64,000 nucleotides of DNA. Source: Hymenobacter taeanensis (GTDB lineage: Bacteria; Bacteroidota; Bacteroidia; Cytophagales; Hymenobacteraceae). This document shows, one piece after another, positions 34,804 to 43,634 of this stretch (positions within the stretch are counted from its first letter, which is position 1; the number at the start of each line of letters is the position of its first letter). Position numbers and translations under genes: made by a program. The notes beneath the pieces are model-generated. The model worked only from the letters and a program-made list of their open reading frames with translations. It did not search any database and was not told the DNA's origin. The stretch covers positions 1,549,501-1,613,500 of the forward strand of contig NZ_CP053538.1 of NCBI RefSeq assembly GCF_013137895.1, in the 5' to 3' direction.

Positions 34804-35436
34804 ATGGCTATTCAGAAATATCAAGACTCATTTTCCGACTTGGCCTCTTCAAGCTTCAGCACGATGCTTGATCGGTTTTTCAACGACTCAATGGCGGCGC
34901 GCGGACGCGTGAACAGCTTTTCGCCTCACGTAGATGCGTATGAAACCGAGAAAAGCTTTGAAATAGAAGCCGCACTGCCGGGCATGAAGCGCGAGGATAT
35001 TAAGGTTGATTTCCACCAGGGGCGCCTTACTATCTCGGGTGAGCGGCACTTCCGCAATGAGCAGAATGAGCGGCGCTACCACTTGGTAGAGAGCTCCTAC
35101 GGCTCCTTCCACCGTTCTTTCCAACTCCCCGACACCGTTGATGCCAGCCGCATTGAGGCCTCCTTTGAGAATGGAATGCTGCACATTGTGGTGCCCAAAG
35201 ACCAGCAGAAAACCATGCGGCACCAGATTGAGGTGCGCGGCGGCCAGAGCAGCCCAGCCCAGGGTGGCGCTAACGGCCAGGGCAATAACGGCCAGATGTC
35301 GGAGCGCGTGGGCCAGCAGGCCACCGATGTAACGGTGCAGTCTGATACCACCTCTGAGGCCCAGAGCAGCCAAAACACCACCGATGCCATGCAGGAAATG
35401 CAGAACCGTCCGCAGAGCTCGGGGGTTGGCTCCTAG
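34804..35436 (+). CDS. Hsp20-type small heat shock protein with low-complexity tail
   Basis: A 210-residue ATP-independent chaperone. The alpha-crystallin domain spans about residues 40-145: PHVDAYETEKSFEIEAALPG, REDIKVDFHQGRLTISGERH, SYGSFHRSFQLPD and ENGMLHIVVPKD. The tail of some 65 residues is rich in Gln, Ser, Gly, Asn and Thr (QGGANGQGNNGQMSERVGQQ), longer than in most Hsp20 proteins, and probably disordered. The ATG at 34804 (MAIQKYQDS) is used. A second Hsp20-like gene is at 63433. Confidence 0.92.
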   Translation: MAIQKYQDSFSDLASSSFSTMLDRFFNDSMAARGRVNSFSPHVDAYETEKSFEIEAALPGMKREDIKVDFHQGRLTISGERHFRNEQNERRYHLVESSYGSFHRSFQLPDTVDASRIEASFENGMLHIVVPKDQQKTMRHQIEVRGGQSSPAQGGANGQGNNGQMSERVGQQATDVTVQSDTTSEAQSSQNTTDAMQEMQNRPQSSGVGS

Positions 35437-35470
35437 GCCGCACCCGGCTTGCCAGCACGTAGAGCCAACA

Positions 35471-35501
35471 GGTCTGCCCCACACCAGGGCAGGCCTTTTT
35501 T
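35471..35501 (+). terminator. Terminator after the Hsp20 gene
   Basis: GGTCTGCCC and GGGCAGGCC (one G-U) form a stem that is followed by a run of seven T. Confidence 0.88.
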
Positions 35502-35615
35502 TATGCATAGCCCTGGCGGCTACTCAGGCTTCGGTGCTTACGGGCAGCCACTTATGGCGCGGGGTCGTAAAAGTCTGGTAGCCTTCCTTTCTCTTCCACT
35601 CTAATCTACTCCCCC

Positions 35616-36838
35616 ATGTACCGCATTCTTCTGTTTTTGCTGCTGCTGGCGGCAGGGCTAGGCCAGTCGGCCCCCGCCTGTGCCGATGAGCTGCCCCCGC
35701 GCCCGTCTCCCTTCCGCTTCGTGACCGACCAGGCCCAGCTACTGAGTCCCGCCGATGCTAAAACTCTGGAGAGCGGCCTGCGCCGCTACGCCGATAAAAC
35801 CGGCAACCAGCTGGTAGTAGTAACCGTGCCCACCCTGGGAGGCCGCGATGTAGCCGACTACGGCCGGGCTTTGGGCCAGGCCTGGGGCGTGGGCCAGCGC
35901 GACAAAAATAACGGCATTGTAGTGCTGCTAGGGGCCCAGGAGCATAAAGTAACGATTCAGGCGGGCTCAGGGCTGCGCACCCAGATTACCCCGAGCTTAC
36001 GGCCCGTGTAATCAATCAGCAAATGACGCCCAGCTTTAAGCAGGGAAATTACTTTGCCGGGCTGCGCACGGGCCTGAATGCTTTGATGCTGGCCGCTGAC
36101 CCCAGCCCTAGCCAACCAGCCGTCACCCCCGCTACTACTGAGGACGGCCTGGAAGCGGCTGACCCCGGCGTAGCGGATGAACTGCCGGCTACCTCCCCGG
36201 GGCCCATCACCACGCCGGCCCCGGTTTCTGATAATGACTCATCGGGCATCGGTATGGGTACCCTTCTGCTGGGGGCTTTAGTGATTGGGGGTGGCCTATG
36301 GTTCCTCATCCGGATGTTTCGGCGTAAGTCGGCGCCCGCTAATGTGCCCTACGCTGCTGGCCCCGTCACTACCCCCGATTTTCTACCCAACCAGCCTAGC
36401 AACCGTGGCACGGGTGGTCAGCAGGCTTCCGGGGCCCCCGACTTTCTGCCCAACCGCGGCAACTCCGGTGGCGGTGGCGGCCTAGGCAGTGGCATGGGCG
36501 GGGTATTGATGACGGGCGCGGCGGCGGCGGCCGGGGCCTACCTGGGCAACCGCATGGCCTCGGGCCACGATACGCACAACGCCTCCCAGTACGATGCCGA
36601 CCGCACCCCGCCCCTGGAGCCTAACTCTAATGCGGGTGCCTACACCGGCAGCGGGTTCCCGGCCCTGGGCGGTACCGGCACCACCGACGATACGGCAGGC
36701 CCCGACTACTTCTCCGATGCCAACACCAACGACTCTCCCGATTACTTCTCATCGGATTATGATGACACGTCGTCGTCGTCGGATGATACGGGCGGGGGCG
36801 GATTTGACGATACCAGCAGCAACAGCGGCGACTGGTAA
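35616..36838 (+). pseudogene. TPM-domain membrane protein, frameshifted
   Basis: Two frames (35616-36011 and 36023-36838) form one gene. The first has a signal peptide and the TPM domain (FVTDQAQLLSPADAKTLESG, GNQLVVVTVPTLGGRDVADY, RDKNNGIVVLLGAQEHKVTI), but turns to SLRPV and stops. With one more C in the run at 35989-35992, the frame reads ITPELTARVINQQMTPSFKQ and joins the second part (GNYFAGLRTGLNALM), as expected for the family. The remainder has a transmembrane helix (MGTLLLGALVIGGGLWFLI) and a Gly/Ser/Asp-rich tail. Restored length is about 407 residues. Either a sequencing error in a C run or a real frameshift. Confidence 0.88.
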
Positions 36839-36862
36839 GTTTGGCCCGCCCGCCCGTAGCAA

Positions 36863-36910
36863 AACGCCACCCCGCAGCTTACCGATAGACAGGTGCTGTG
36901 GGGTGGCGTT
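36863..36910. terminator. Terminator after the TPM gene
   Basis: AACGCCACCCCGCAG (36863-36877) pairs with CTGTGGGGTGGCGTT (36896-36910), one mismatch. It lies between converging genes. Confidence 0.78.
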
Positions 36911-36961
36911 GTTGATTACAAGCCAGTTTTGGGTATGGGCGGCGGGGTACGGCCGCTGTGG

Positions 36962-37366
36962 CTACACGGGTTGCTTTGTTAGCCAGGCGCGGGCTTCGGT
37001 TTCGGTTTCAAAGGAGCGGTAAGTGAGGGGCAGGCCCTGCACATGGGTGGTAATATAGGCAGTGGCTAAACGCGTAAACACATCCTGCGACACCACCACC
37101 GCCCCGTACCGATACCCTGAGCTTTGCACGGCAGCCGGAAGCCACTGCTCCGCAATCCAGCGCTGCTCTTCTTGGCTGAAGGGAGGCATCTGCGACTGAT
37201 CAACCAAAATACGGCCCCACCTGCGCTGCTGCAGGCTCAGTGCCATTTGCGTGAACAGTGCCTTCACGTCGGCCAGGGTGCGCGGTTGCATAGCCCAGTT
37301 CACCTGCATAAACCCCAGCGGATCTTCCAGTAAGCGCCCGGCGGCATTTTCGAAGCACAATTTCAT
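36962..37366 (-). CDS. STAS-like hypothetical protein, family member A
   Basis: A 134-residue cytosolic protein. The alpha/beta pattern, with ILVDQSQMPPFSQEEQRWIA and the closing FETETEARAWLTKQ, recalls SpoIIAA/STAS-like proteins of Bacteroidota. It resembles the closer pair at 45511-45939 and 60557-60967 in length, in the strand-VD pattern and in the ending F-x(2)-E-x-EA-x(2)-WL. Function unknown; it may bind small ligands or act in signalling. Confidence 0.7.
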   Translation of the reverse strand: MKLCFENAAGRLLEDPLGFMQVNWAMQPRTLADVKALFTQMALSLQQRRWGRILVDQSQMPPFSQEEQRWIAEQWLPAAVQSSGYRYGAVVVSQDVFTRLATAYITTHVQGLPLTYRSFETETEARAWLTKQPV

Positions 37367-37540
37367 TCACAACAAAGGTAGCTGTCAGGCAACAAGCCTC
37401 TTCAGTTTCAGCGGATTATTCTGGTAGGTTCCGGCTACTATTTTTCCGGCAAGCCTACTCGTTTTGCCCGCCGATCCGCTTCTCTACGTAGGCACCCTTG
37501 GGCGAGGTTGCCCCCTGTTTAACTCGTTTTTTCCGTTAGT

Positions 37541-38233
37541 ATGCCTAAGCCATCCCCTTCTTTGCCCCAGCCGCGCGTATTGCTGCTTGATGTTAATGAA
37601 ACTCTGCTGGACATGAGCCCGCTTAAGCTGGCCGTGGGCAAAGCCTTCGGCGAGAAGCGGGCCTTTAACCAGTGGTTTGGGCTCTTGCTGCAGTACTCTC
37701 TGGTTGATACCGTTACGACCACCTTCCACCCCTTCAGCCTCATTGCAGACGCCGCTCTTGACATGGCCGCTGACATGCTGAAGAAAAAGCGACTACGCCC
37801 GGCTCAAAAGAAAAAGCTTCTGGCCCTGATGACCCGCTTACCTGCTCACTCTGACGTACCCAAGGGCCTGCAGATGCTACTGGATGCGGGTTTTTCGCTT
37901 GTGGCCTTCAGCAACTCCACCCAACTCATGCTGGATGAGCAACTGCGCCAGGCCGATATCATTCACTACTTCGACCGAGGGCTGAGCGTGGATGCGGTAC
38001 AGCTCTACAAGCCCCACCCCCACACCTACCAGGCCGCCGTGCAGGCCCTGGGGGTAGCCCCCGCCGATGCTGCCCTGCTGGCCGCCCATGGCTGGGATGT
38101 AGCGGGGGCCCTGCGGGCGGGGTTGCAGGCGGGCTTTGTGGCGCGCCCAGGGCAAACTCTTTACCCCCTGGCTCCGCGGCCCACCTACATGGGCGAAACC
38201 CTGGTGGAGGTGGCCAGGCAGCTGATTGGCTAA
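37541..38233 (+). CDS. HAD-family hydrolase, haloacid dehalogenase type II
   Basis: A 230-residue HAD enzyme. Motif I is LLLDVNETLLDMS, with Asn two after the nucleophile Asp as in L-2-haloacid dehalogenases. Motif II is Ser in LVAFSNSTQ, Lys lies in LYKPHPHTY, and the acidic motif is AAHGWDVAGALRAG. The helical cap lies between residues 30 and 110. The substrate is uncertain, since many family members are phosphatases. It converges with the MFS gene and shares a motif-pair hairpin with it. Confidence 0.88.
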   Translation: MPKPSPSLPQPRVLLLDVNETLLDMSPLKLAVGKAFGEKRAFNQWFGLLLQYSLVDTVTTTFHPFSLIADAALDMAADMLKKKRLRPAQKKKLLALMTRLPAHSDVPKGLQMLLDAGFSLVAFSNSTQLMLDEQLRQADIIHYFDRGLSVDAVQLYKPHPHTYQAAVQALGVAPADAALLAAHGWDVAGALRAGLQAGFVARPGQTLYPLAPRPTYMGETLVEVARQLIG

Positions 38234-38237
38234 CGCA

Positions 38238-38277
38238 AAGTGGCCTAGCAACCTTGGTGGATATGGCTAGGCCACTT
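38238..38277. terminator. Hairpin built from two inverted CTAGGCCAC motifs
   Basis: AAGTGGCCTAGC (38238-38249) and GCTAGGCCACTT (38266-38277) are exact reverse complements around a 16-base loop between two converging genes. It shows the dispersed motif used as a terminator-like pair. Confidence 0.85.
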
Positions 38278-38280
38278 CTT

Positions 38281-39939
38281 CTATTGGGGGCTTTCCATGG
38301 TTTCGTAAGGCGTGGGCACCTCCACGTTAGTTGACTTAGGAAAGGCCAGAAAGTGCGTGACACGGGGTGGCTCGGGGCCACTGTGCAGCTGCCGGACGCG
38401 GGCTTCCACGGCCAGGTCTTCCTTCGTAAAACGGTGGTGCTGGCGCTCATGCTCGCCCCAGGTGGCTACGTAAAAAAACTCCGTGATGCGGGTGGGAGCG
38501 GCAATATCGGTGAACACGCCGGCCCGCAGGGAGCCGTCGCGCAGGCGCAGGCGGGTGAGCTGCTCAGCGGCCAGCCGGAACGCCGGCTGGTTTTCCGGCT
38601 CTACCTGGTACTCCACCATCACTACCACGGGGCCATCGTCGGGGTCTACGTCACCGGCAATAGTGGGCGTAGGCCAGTGCCCAGCTGGTTCCAGATTCAG
38701 CCCTTCACCTGAGCGCATGGGAAACGGAATGGCCAGCAGCATGCTCAACAGCATCCAGCCGGCGGTGGCCAGCAGGGCCAGCTCCAGGGAGGCACGGTCG
38801 GCCAGCTCGCCCCACACCACGCTTCCCAATGAAAGACCGGCCTGAAACACCAGCATATACATGCTCACTACGCGGGCTTGCACCCATTTGGGCACATTGA
38901 GCTGCACGGTGGTGCTGAAACTGGTCATGGTCATGAGCCACGCCACCCCCGACACAAACATGACCGGGTATAGCCACAGAATAGACGGCGCCAGGGCCAG
39001 TGCTACGTTGGTGCCCACAAACACCAATGTGCCCAGGAGTACCCGCTGGTTGTAGTTGAGGCGGTTACCCACCCGGCCCATCAGGAAAGCCCCCGCAATG
39101 GCACCGGCCCCCAGCCACGACAGCATCACGCCGTAAGAACCCGAGCTTAGGTGCAGGCGCCTAGCAATTACCACTGAGAGCAGCCCCCACATGGCACTGG
39201 CCCCAAAGGAGAAGGCAAACGTGCGAAACAGCACCGCATAAATGGCCGGCGAGTACTGCACGTAGCGCATGCCCGCCCGCAGGGCCCCCATAAAGTTTTC
39301 GGCGGGGCCACTGGTTACGTCGGCCTGCCGCTTCCAGGTGTAAATCACCGCGAAGGTGCCCAGAAACGACACGGCATTTACCAGAAACACCCACCCCGGC
39401 GAATAGTACGCAATGATAACGCCCCCAATGGCCGGCCCAATAGCCCGGGCGATGTTGTTGCTTACGCCGTTTAGGGTAATGGCAAAGCCCAGCACCCGGC
39501 GGGGCACCAGCTCTACCGTTACGGTTTGCCACACCGGCGCATTAATAGCGGCCCCAATGCCCAGCACAAACGTGAGGGCCAGCACCCCGAAGGCCGAAAC
39601 CTCACCCAGCAGCGTAAGCCCCCCCAGCAGCAGGGCCACCACCGCCATAAAGCCCTGCGTGAATAGCAGCAGCCGGCGCCGGTCAATTAAATCGGCAATG
39701 GCACCGGCGGGCATGCTCAGCAGAAAAGCGGGCAGGCTGGTGGCCGTTTGCATGAGGGCTACCAGCAGGGCCGAGGTGGTAAGCGTGGTTACCAGCCACA
39801 CGCCGGCCACGTTCTGCATCCAGGTACCAATGTTAGATACCACGGAGGCAATCCAGATGGCCCGAAATACGGCAAAGGTAAAGGGAGTCCAGAGGGTGGG
39901 GGTGGCCTCCTGAGGGGGTGAGGGGGTAGTGAGAGCCAT
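38281..39939 (-). CDS. MFS exporter with C-terminal soluble domain
   Basis: A 552-residue MFS_3-type transporter. About 10-12 hydrophobic helices fill residues 20-410 (FRAIWIASVVSNIGTWMQNV at the start; SMPAGAIADLIDRRRLLLFT is the loop 2-3 motif). Residues 430-540 form a soluble domain resembling antibiotic-biosynthesis monooxygenases (VVVMVEYQVEPENQPAFRLA; RITEFFYVATWGEHERQHHR), an arrangement usual for this subfamily. The substrate is unknown; relatives export siderophores or drugs. The ATG at 39939 starts just before the first helix; a longer frame from 40044 is unlikely. Confidence 0.9.
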   Translation of the reverse strand: MALTTPSPPQEATPTLWTPFTFAVFRAIWIASVVSNIGTWMQNVAGVWLVTTLTTSALLVALMQTATSLPAFLLSMPAGAIADLIDRRRLLLFTQGFMAVVALLLGGLTLLGEVSAFGVLALTFVLGIGAAINAPVWQTVTVELVPRRVLGFAITLNGVSNNIARAIGPAIGGVIIAYYSPGWVFLVNAVSFLGTFAVIYTWKRQADVTSGPAENFMGALRAGMRYVQYSPAIYAVLFRTFAFSFGASAMWGLLSVVIARRLHLSSGSYGVMLSWLGAGAIAGAFLMGRVGNRLNYNQRVLLGTLVFVGTNVALALAPSILWLYPVMFVSGVAWLMTMTSFSTTVQLNVPKWVQARVVSMYMLVFQAGLSLGSVVWGELADRASLELALLATAGWMLLSMLLAIPFPMRSGEGLNLEPAGHWPTPTIAGDVDPDDGPVVVMVEYQVEPENQPAFRLAAEQLTRLRLRDGSLRAGVFTDIAAPTRITEFFYVATWGEHERQHHRFTKEDLAVEARVRQLHSGPEPPRVTHFLAFPKSTNVEVPTPYETMESPQ

Positions 39940-40099
39940 AGAGAACAGAAGGCCAGTAATACGGGGCCCAGTACTGGTATAACACGTAACCCAGCCCGAT
40001 GGCTGCGTACGACAGTAGCCACTGAATAGGTGCATGGGCGGCACAATGTGTTACCCAGTTTGGCCGCCAGGCTACGCTCGCGCACTCTCATAAACGCAA

Positions 40100-40131
40100 C
40101 AGCCTCCCTTCCTGACCAGGAAGGGAGGCTG
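40100..40131 (-). terminator. Terminator of the small basic protein gene
   Basis: CAGCCTCCCTTCCT (40100-40113) and its exact complement (40118-40131) form a 14-bp stem with a 4-base loop. Confidence 0.88.
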
Positions 40132-40151
40132 TGCAGCTAGCCAGTGCCAGC

Positions 40152-40439
40152 TTACTTGCTCGTTCTTACGGGGCGGCCCACTTTAACGCTGGGGGTATGC
40201 CGGGCGGCACGCTTCTTCTTGGCTTTGCGGTAGAGGAAGTAGCGCCGGAAAACGCCCAGCTTCTTGGGCCTATGGCGGCTATTGCCCCGATACTTTTTAT
40301 AGTTGGGGCGGTGCCCTATGCGGCTGCCGGGGCTGGCCGCCACTTCGGTGGTAGCGGCCTCACGCGGGGCGGCCACTGCAGCAACTGGCTCAAGCAAGAG
40401 CATCAGAGCGCACAAAAAAAGAAGTAGTAATTTGGACAT
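40152..40439 (-). CDS. Small exported basic protein
   Basis: A 95-residue protein with a signal peptide (MSKLLLLFLCALMLLLEPVA, likely cleaved after AVA) and a strongly basic mature part (RPNYKKYRGNSRHRPKKLGV, RRYFLYRKAKKKRAARH). No family recognised; the charge suggests contact with nucleic acid or with acidic envelope polymers. Confidence 0.68.
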   Translation of the reverse strand: MSKLLLLFLCALMLLLEPVAAVAAPREAATTEVAASPGSRIGHRPNYKKYRGNSRHRPKKLGVFRRYFLYRKAKKKRAARHTPSVKVGRPVRTSK

Positions 40440-40991
40440 ATAGAAGATGGGTAAATTGACACTCTACTGACACAAAATCACGCAGCTGAATACACCTAAG
40501 AACACGCACAGCCAACTGCACGAAAATAAGCATATTACGTGAACATTATTTAGTATATATAAAAATAAATATTATCAAACTTATCAGATATAAATTTGCA
40601 CTTACCCATTTTAAAGTGTGTAGCTACGCGTATCATTCTTAAAGCCTATTCTATGTTTTGGCCGAAGCGGCACTGCGGGCAGAGGCGGCTTTACCGTGTA
40701 ACCCGTGGCGCTATCAGGGCACCGCCATCTTAAGAGCCATTCGGGGGCTTTGCAGCCCCTAAACTGGTGCGGTAGCGCTGGTTAGGATGAGTAGTTTTCC
40801 GCGGTCAGTTCCTCTGAGGTGGCCTGCTGAGCAGTTGGGTTTGCGTTCTTAGCCTGCCTTATTTTGCTGCCATAAGCCCGAAGTTGGCAGGCGTTTACCA
40901 AAGCCGGGCGGCAACAAACCCTTCTGTTTGGGGTTGCTAGGCCACCTCACTCTGCCCCATCCCCCCCCTTCTAACAACTTAGCTTGCCCCT
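40440..40991. other. Intergenic region with AT-rich stretch
   Basis: About 550 bases between divergent genes. Positions 40525-40620 are much richer in A/T than the surroundings (ATTATTTAGTATATAT, AAATAAATATTATC). A CTAGGCCAC copy lies at 40937-40945. I see no gene; promoters for both neighbours probably lie here. Confidence 0.55.
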
Positions 40992-41630
40992 ATGCAACAG
41001 CGTTTTGATAGCGTCATCTTCGATTTAGATGGCACCCTCTGGAATTCATCGGAAGCTATTACCAAAGCTTTTCAGGCTGCCAAAAACAGCGTCGATTACA
41101 TTGAGCACGATATTACGCTGGCCCAGGTGCAGGCCGTAACCGGCATGCCCTACGGGGTAGTATATGAGCGGCTGTTCCCTAGTCTGCCCCCTGAGCGCCG
41201 CGAAGAGTTCCGGGCCCTGTGCGCTGAGCAGGAGCTAACCGCCGCCCGGGAGCATGGCGGCACACTCTACCCCGAGCTAGAAGCAACCCTGCGTTACCTG
41301 CAAGAGCGCCAGTACCGGCTCTTTATTGTGAGTAACTGCCAGCGCGGCTACGTAGAAGCGTTCTTCGAGAACAGCCAGCTAGGCCACTATTTTGAGGGGC
41401 ATCAGTGCTTCGGCACCAAGGGCCTGCCTAAATCGGAGAATATCAGGGAGGTAGTAAGCCAATACGGCTTGCAGGCGCCCGTGTACGTGGGCGACACCCG
41501 CGGCGACTTTGAGGCTAGTCAGCAGAGCGGTACGCCGTTCATTTTTGCCACGTATGGCTTTGGCACGGTCGGCCCCGAAGAAGCGCCCCTACGTATTAAC
41601 CAGCTTTCTGATTTGCGCCAGCTCCTGTAA
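40992..41630 (+). CDS. HAD-family phosphatase, phosphoglycolate phosphatase-like
   Basis: A 212-residue HAD enzyme. Motif I: VIFDLDGTLWNSS; motif II: Ser in LFIVSNCQRGYVEAF; Lys in TKGLPKSENI; motif IV: VYVGDTRGDFEASQQSG. The small helical cap lies at residues 15-80, as in the Gph/PGMB class. It is likely to dephosphorylate a small metabolite. A GTGGCCTAG motif follows the stop codon directly. Confidence 0.87.
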   Translation: MQQRFDSVIFDLDGTLWNSSEAITKAFQAAKNSVDYIEHDITLAQVQAVTGMPYGVVYERLFPSLPPERREEFRALCAEQELTAAREHGGTLYPELEATLRYLQERQYRLFIVSNCQRGYVEAFFENSQLGHYFEGHQCFGTKGLPKSENIREVVSQYGLQAPVYVGDTRGDFEASQQSGTPFIFATYGFGTVGPEEAPLRINQLSDLRQLL

Positions 41631-41646
41631 AGTGGCCTAGGCGTGT

Positions 41647-41907
41647 TCAGGCCCTGGCTACTTTGCCCTTCAGGTCCCAGTGGCTGGAGAGCACGCGCAA
41701 GCTGCCGGGCTCCCGCTTGATGGTGCGCACGTATCGCTCGCCGGTAATAGCGCCGTCGGGGCGGCGCTTGCCCAGGAATAGAGTAACCGGCTCGCCGTGC
41801 TCATTGGTGATGAAGGTCAGATCAAGGCCCTTGAACACGTCATCAAGCGTAGCCGAGGGCGCATAGACTTTACTGAGCTTTTCAGTGAGTTTAGGGTGGA
41901 GTGGCAT
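41647..41907 (-). CDS. Small hypothetical protein
   Basis: An 86-residue protein without a recognised family. It has a short N-terminal helix (LTEKLSKVYA), then a beta-rich core (LDLTFITNEHGEPVTLFLG; ERYVRTIKREPGSL) and no signal peptide. The even distribution of hydrophobic residues supports a real folded protein. Confidence 0.68.
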   Translation of the reverse strand: MPLHPKLTEKLSKVYAPSATLDDVFKGLDLTFITNEHGEPVTLFLGKRRPDGAITGERYVRTIKREPGSLRVLSSHWDLKGKVARA

Positions 41908-42144
41908 GGGCTGAAGAGTTGATCAGGGTAGGGTGTACGCCGTATAGCCCCTGGAAAGTTGACGATTCACTACCTGTTATATTCCACCATTGAGCCTAGC
42001 CGGCAGGCTCTTTTGGCGGTTTATGCACTGAGCTCAGCCCGCCCCCAAATTCTGTACTACCCCGGCAGCCAGCTCTCGCGTACACCCTACTGCTCAGGTA
42101 GCGGGTATACTCCCGGCTAGCTTTTACTGTGTTGAGTTGTACTT

Positions 42145-43065
42145 ATGGATATGCACTACATCCGGCGCGGGAGCGGCAAGCCCCTGCTCCTACTGCACGG
42201 AATTGGCGGCAGCTGGCGCTCCTGGCAGACTATTCTGCCAGCCCTGGCCGCTGAGCGCGACGTAATTGCCGTGGATCTGCCGGGGTTCGGGGCTACGCCG
42301 CCCCTCACCGGGGAGGTTTCCATTCGTACCCTGGCCGATGCCGTCACCAGCTTTTTGCGCCAGCATAACCTGCTGGGCATTGATGCGGTGGGTAGCTCTA
42401 TGGGGGCCCGGCTGGTGCTAGAGCTGGCCCGGCGTGGGGGCGTAGTAGGCGCCGTAGTCTCCCTCGACCCCGGCGGATTCTGGCGCGGCTGGGAAATTCC
42501 CACGTTTTACTACTCGGTGGCGGCCTCTATTCGGCTGGTGCGCGCCCTAGAGCCCGTGCTACCGGCCCTCACCCACAGCACCCTGGGCCGGACGCTGTTG
42601 TTTGCCCAATTCTCAGCGCGCCCCTGGCGGCTTCCGGCAGAAGTGGCTCAAGATGAGCTCCGCACATTTATTGCATCTCCTTCTTTTGACGAGCTGCTGT
42701 ATAATTTGGCCTACGGCGAGAAGCAGCAGGGCGCTCCTAAAGGCTGCCTGCAACAGCCGCTGGTTATTGGCTGGGGACGCCAAGACCGGGTGTGTTTTCC
42801 GCCGCAGGCGCGCCGGGCCCAAGAGCTCTTCCCCGATGCCCAGTTATACTGGTTTGAGGAGAGCGGCCACTTCCCGCAGTGGGATAAGCCCCAGGAAACC
42901 GTGCAGCTGATCTTGCGTGCTATCAGCGGCCAGCAAATACCCAAGGCTATTTTCAACGGAGCCCAGCGGCGCACCGCTCAGCCGCTTCGCATCGCGGCAA
43001 TAGCAGGTGGTCTAATAGCAGTGCTAGCCGGCAGTTTCTGGCTGGCAGCGCGCAAAAAGGCGTAG
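42145..43065 (+). CDS. Alpha/beta hydrolase with C-terminal membrane anchor
   Basis: A 306-residue enzyme with an intact triad by motif: Ser in VGSSMGARLVLEL, Asp in GWGRQDRVCFP, His in EESGHFPQWDKP. HGIGGSW provides the oxyanion region. After the fold, a linker (PKAIFNGAQRRTAQPL) leads to one transmembrane segment (IAAIAGGLIAVLAGSFWLA) and KKA. The tail anchor is unusual for this family and would hold the enzyme on the inner membrane facing the cytosol. Substrate unknown. Confidence 0.86.
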   Translation: MDMHYIRRGSGKPLLLLHGIGGSWRSWQTILPALAAERDVIAVDLPGFGATPPLTGEVSIRTLADAVTSFLRQHNLLGIDAVGSSMGARLVLELARRGGVVGAVVSLDPGGFWRGWEIPTFYYSVAASIRLVRALEPVLPALTHSTLGRTLLFAQFSARPWRLPAEVAQDELRTFIASPSFDELLYNLAYGEKQQGAPKGCLQQPLVIGWGRQDRVCFPPQARRAQELFPDAQLYWFEESGHFPQWDKPQETVQLILRAISGQQIPKAIFNGAQRRTAQPLRIAAIAGGLIAVLAGSFWLAARKKA

Positions 43066-43190
43066 CCCCCCTCTTGAGGTACTGGCCTAACTAGCTCAGC
43101 AGAAGCCGCTCCCGCTCCTGTAATGCGGGTGAGGCACCGACTCATGGAGCGCGCCGCCAACTACCGGCTATAAAAAGCGTAACTTACAGG

Positions 43191-43535
43191 ATGACAGAAG
43201 AATATTTGCGCCAACTTGGCTTTGAAACGTACGCCGACCCGAATGCTTTTGGCAAGGGAGCGGCCTACGAGGTATCATGGCGCTACCGCCATACCCATGC
43301 CGCCCAAGACGGTGCCGTGCTCTACGCCGAGCACCCGCTGAGCATCCCGCGCTGCCGCCTCAGTACCCTGCCGGCCCCCCTAGACCAGCGCGACGTACTA
43401 GCGGATATTTCTCTTGATGATGATGCCGGCCTGCAGGCTGCCGTTACTGGCTTCTTCGCGGCTCACCAGGGGGTAGGTGCCGTGCTAAAGGCAAATACTT
43501 CGTCGGCATTCCGCCCCTTCCGCCGCAAAGAGTAA
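43191..43535 (+). CDS. Hypothetical protein
   Basis: A 114-residue soluble protein with no family I recognise. The N-terminal half holds aromatic beta-like stretches (YEVSWRYRHTHAAQDGAVLY); the second half is helical (LQAAVTGFFAAHQGVGAVLK) with a basic end. It has its own terminator. Confidence 0.68.
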   Translation: MTEEYLRQLGFETYADPNAFGKGAAYEVSWRYRHTHAAQDGAVLYAEHPLSIPRCRLSTLPAPLDQRDVLADISLDDDAGLQAAVTGFFAAHQGVGAVLKANTSSAFRPFRRKE

Positions 43536-43559
43536 CCCCGTTTCCATTACCAAACCCAC

Positions 43560-43591
43560 AAAAAGCGCGAGGGCCAGCCTTCGCGCTTTTT
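43560..43591. terminator. Bidirectional terminator
   Basis: AAAAAGCGCGA (43560-43570) and TCGCGCTTTTT (43581-43591) form a perfect stem with A and T runs, between converging genes. Confidence 0.9.
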
Positions 43592-43634
43592 GCTTTTTAC
43601 CTACAGCCTGCTGGCTGCGCCAAAAATTGAGCGA

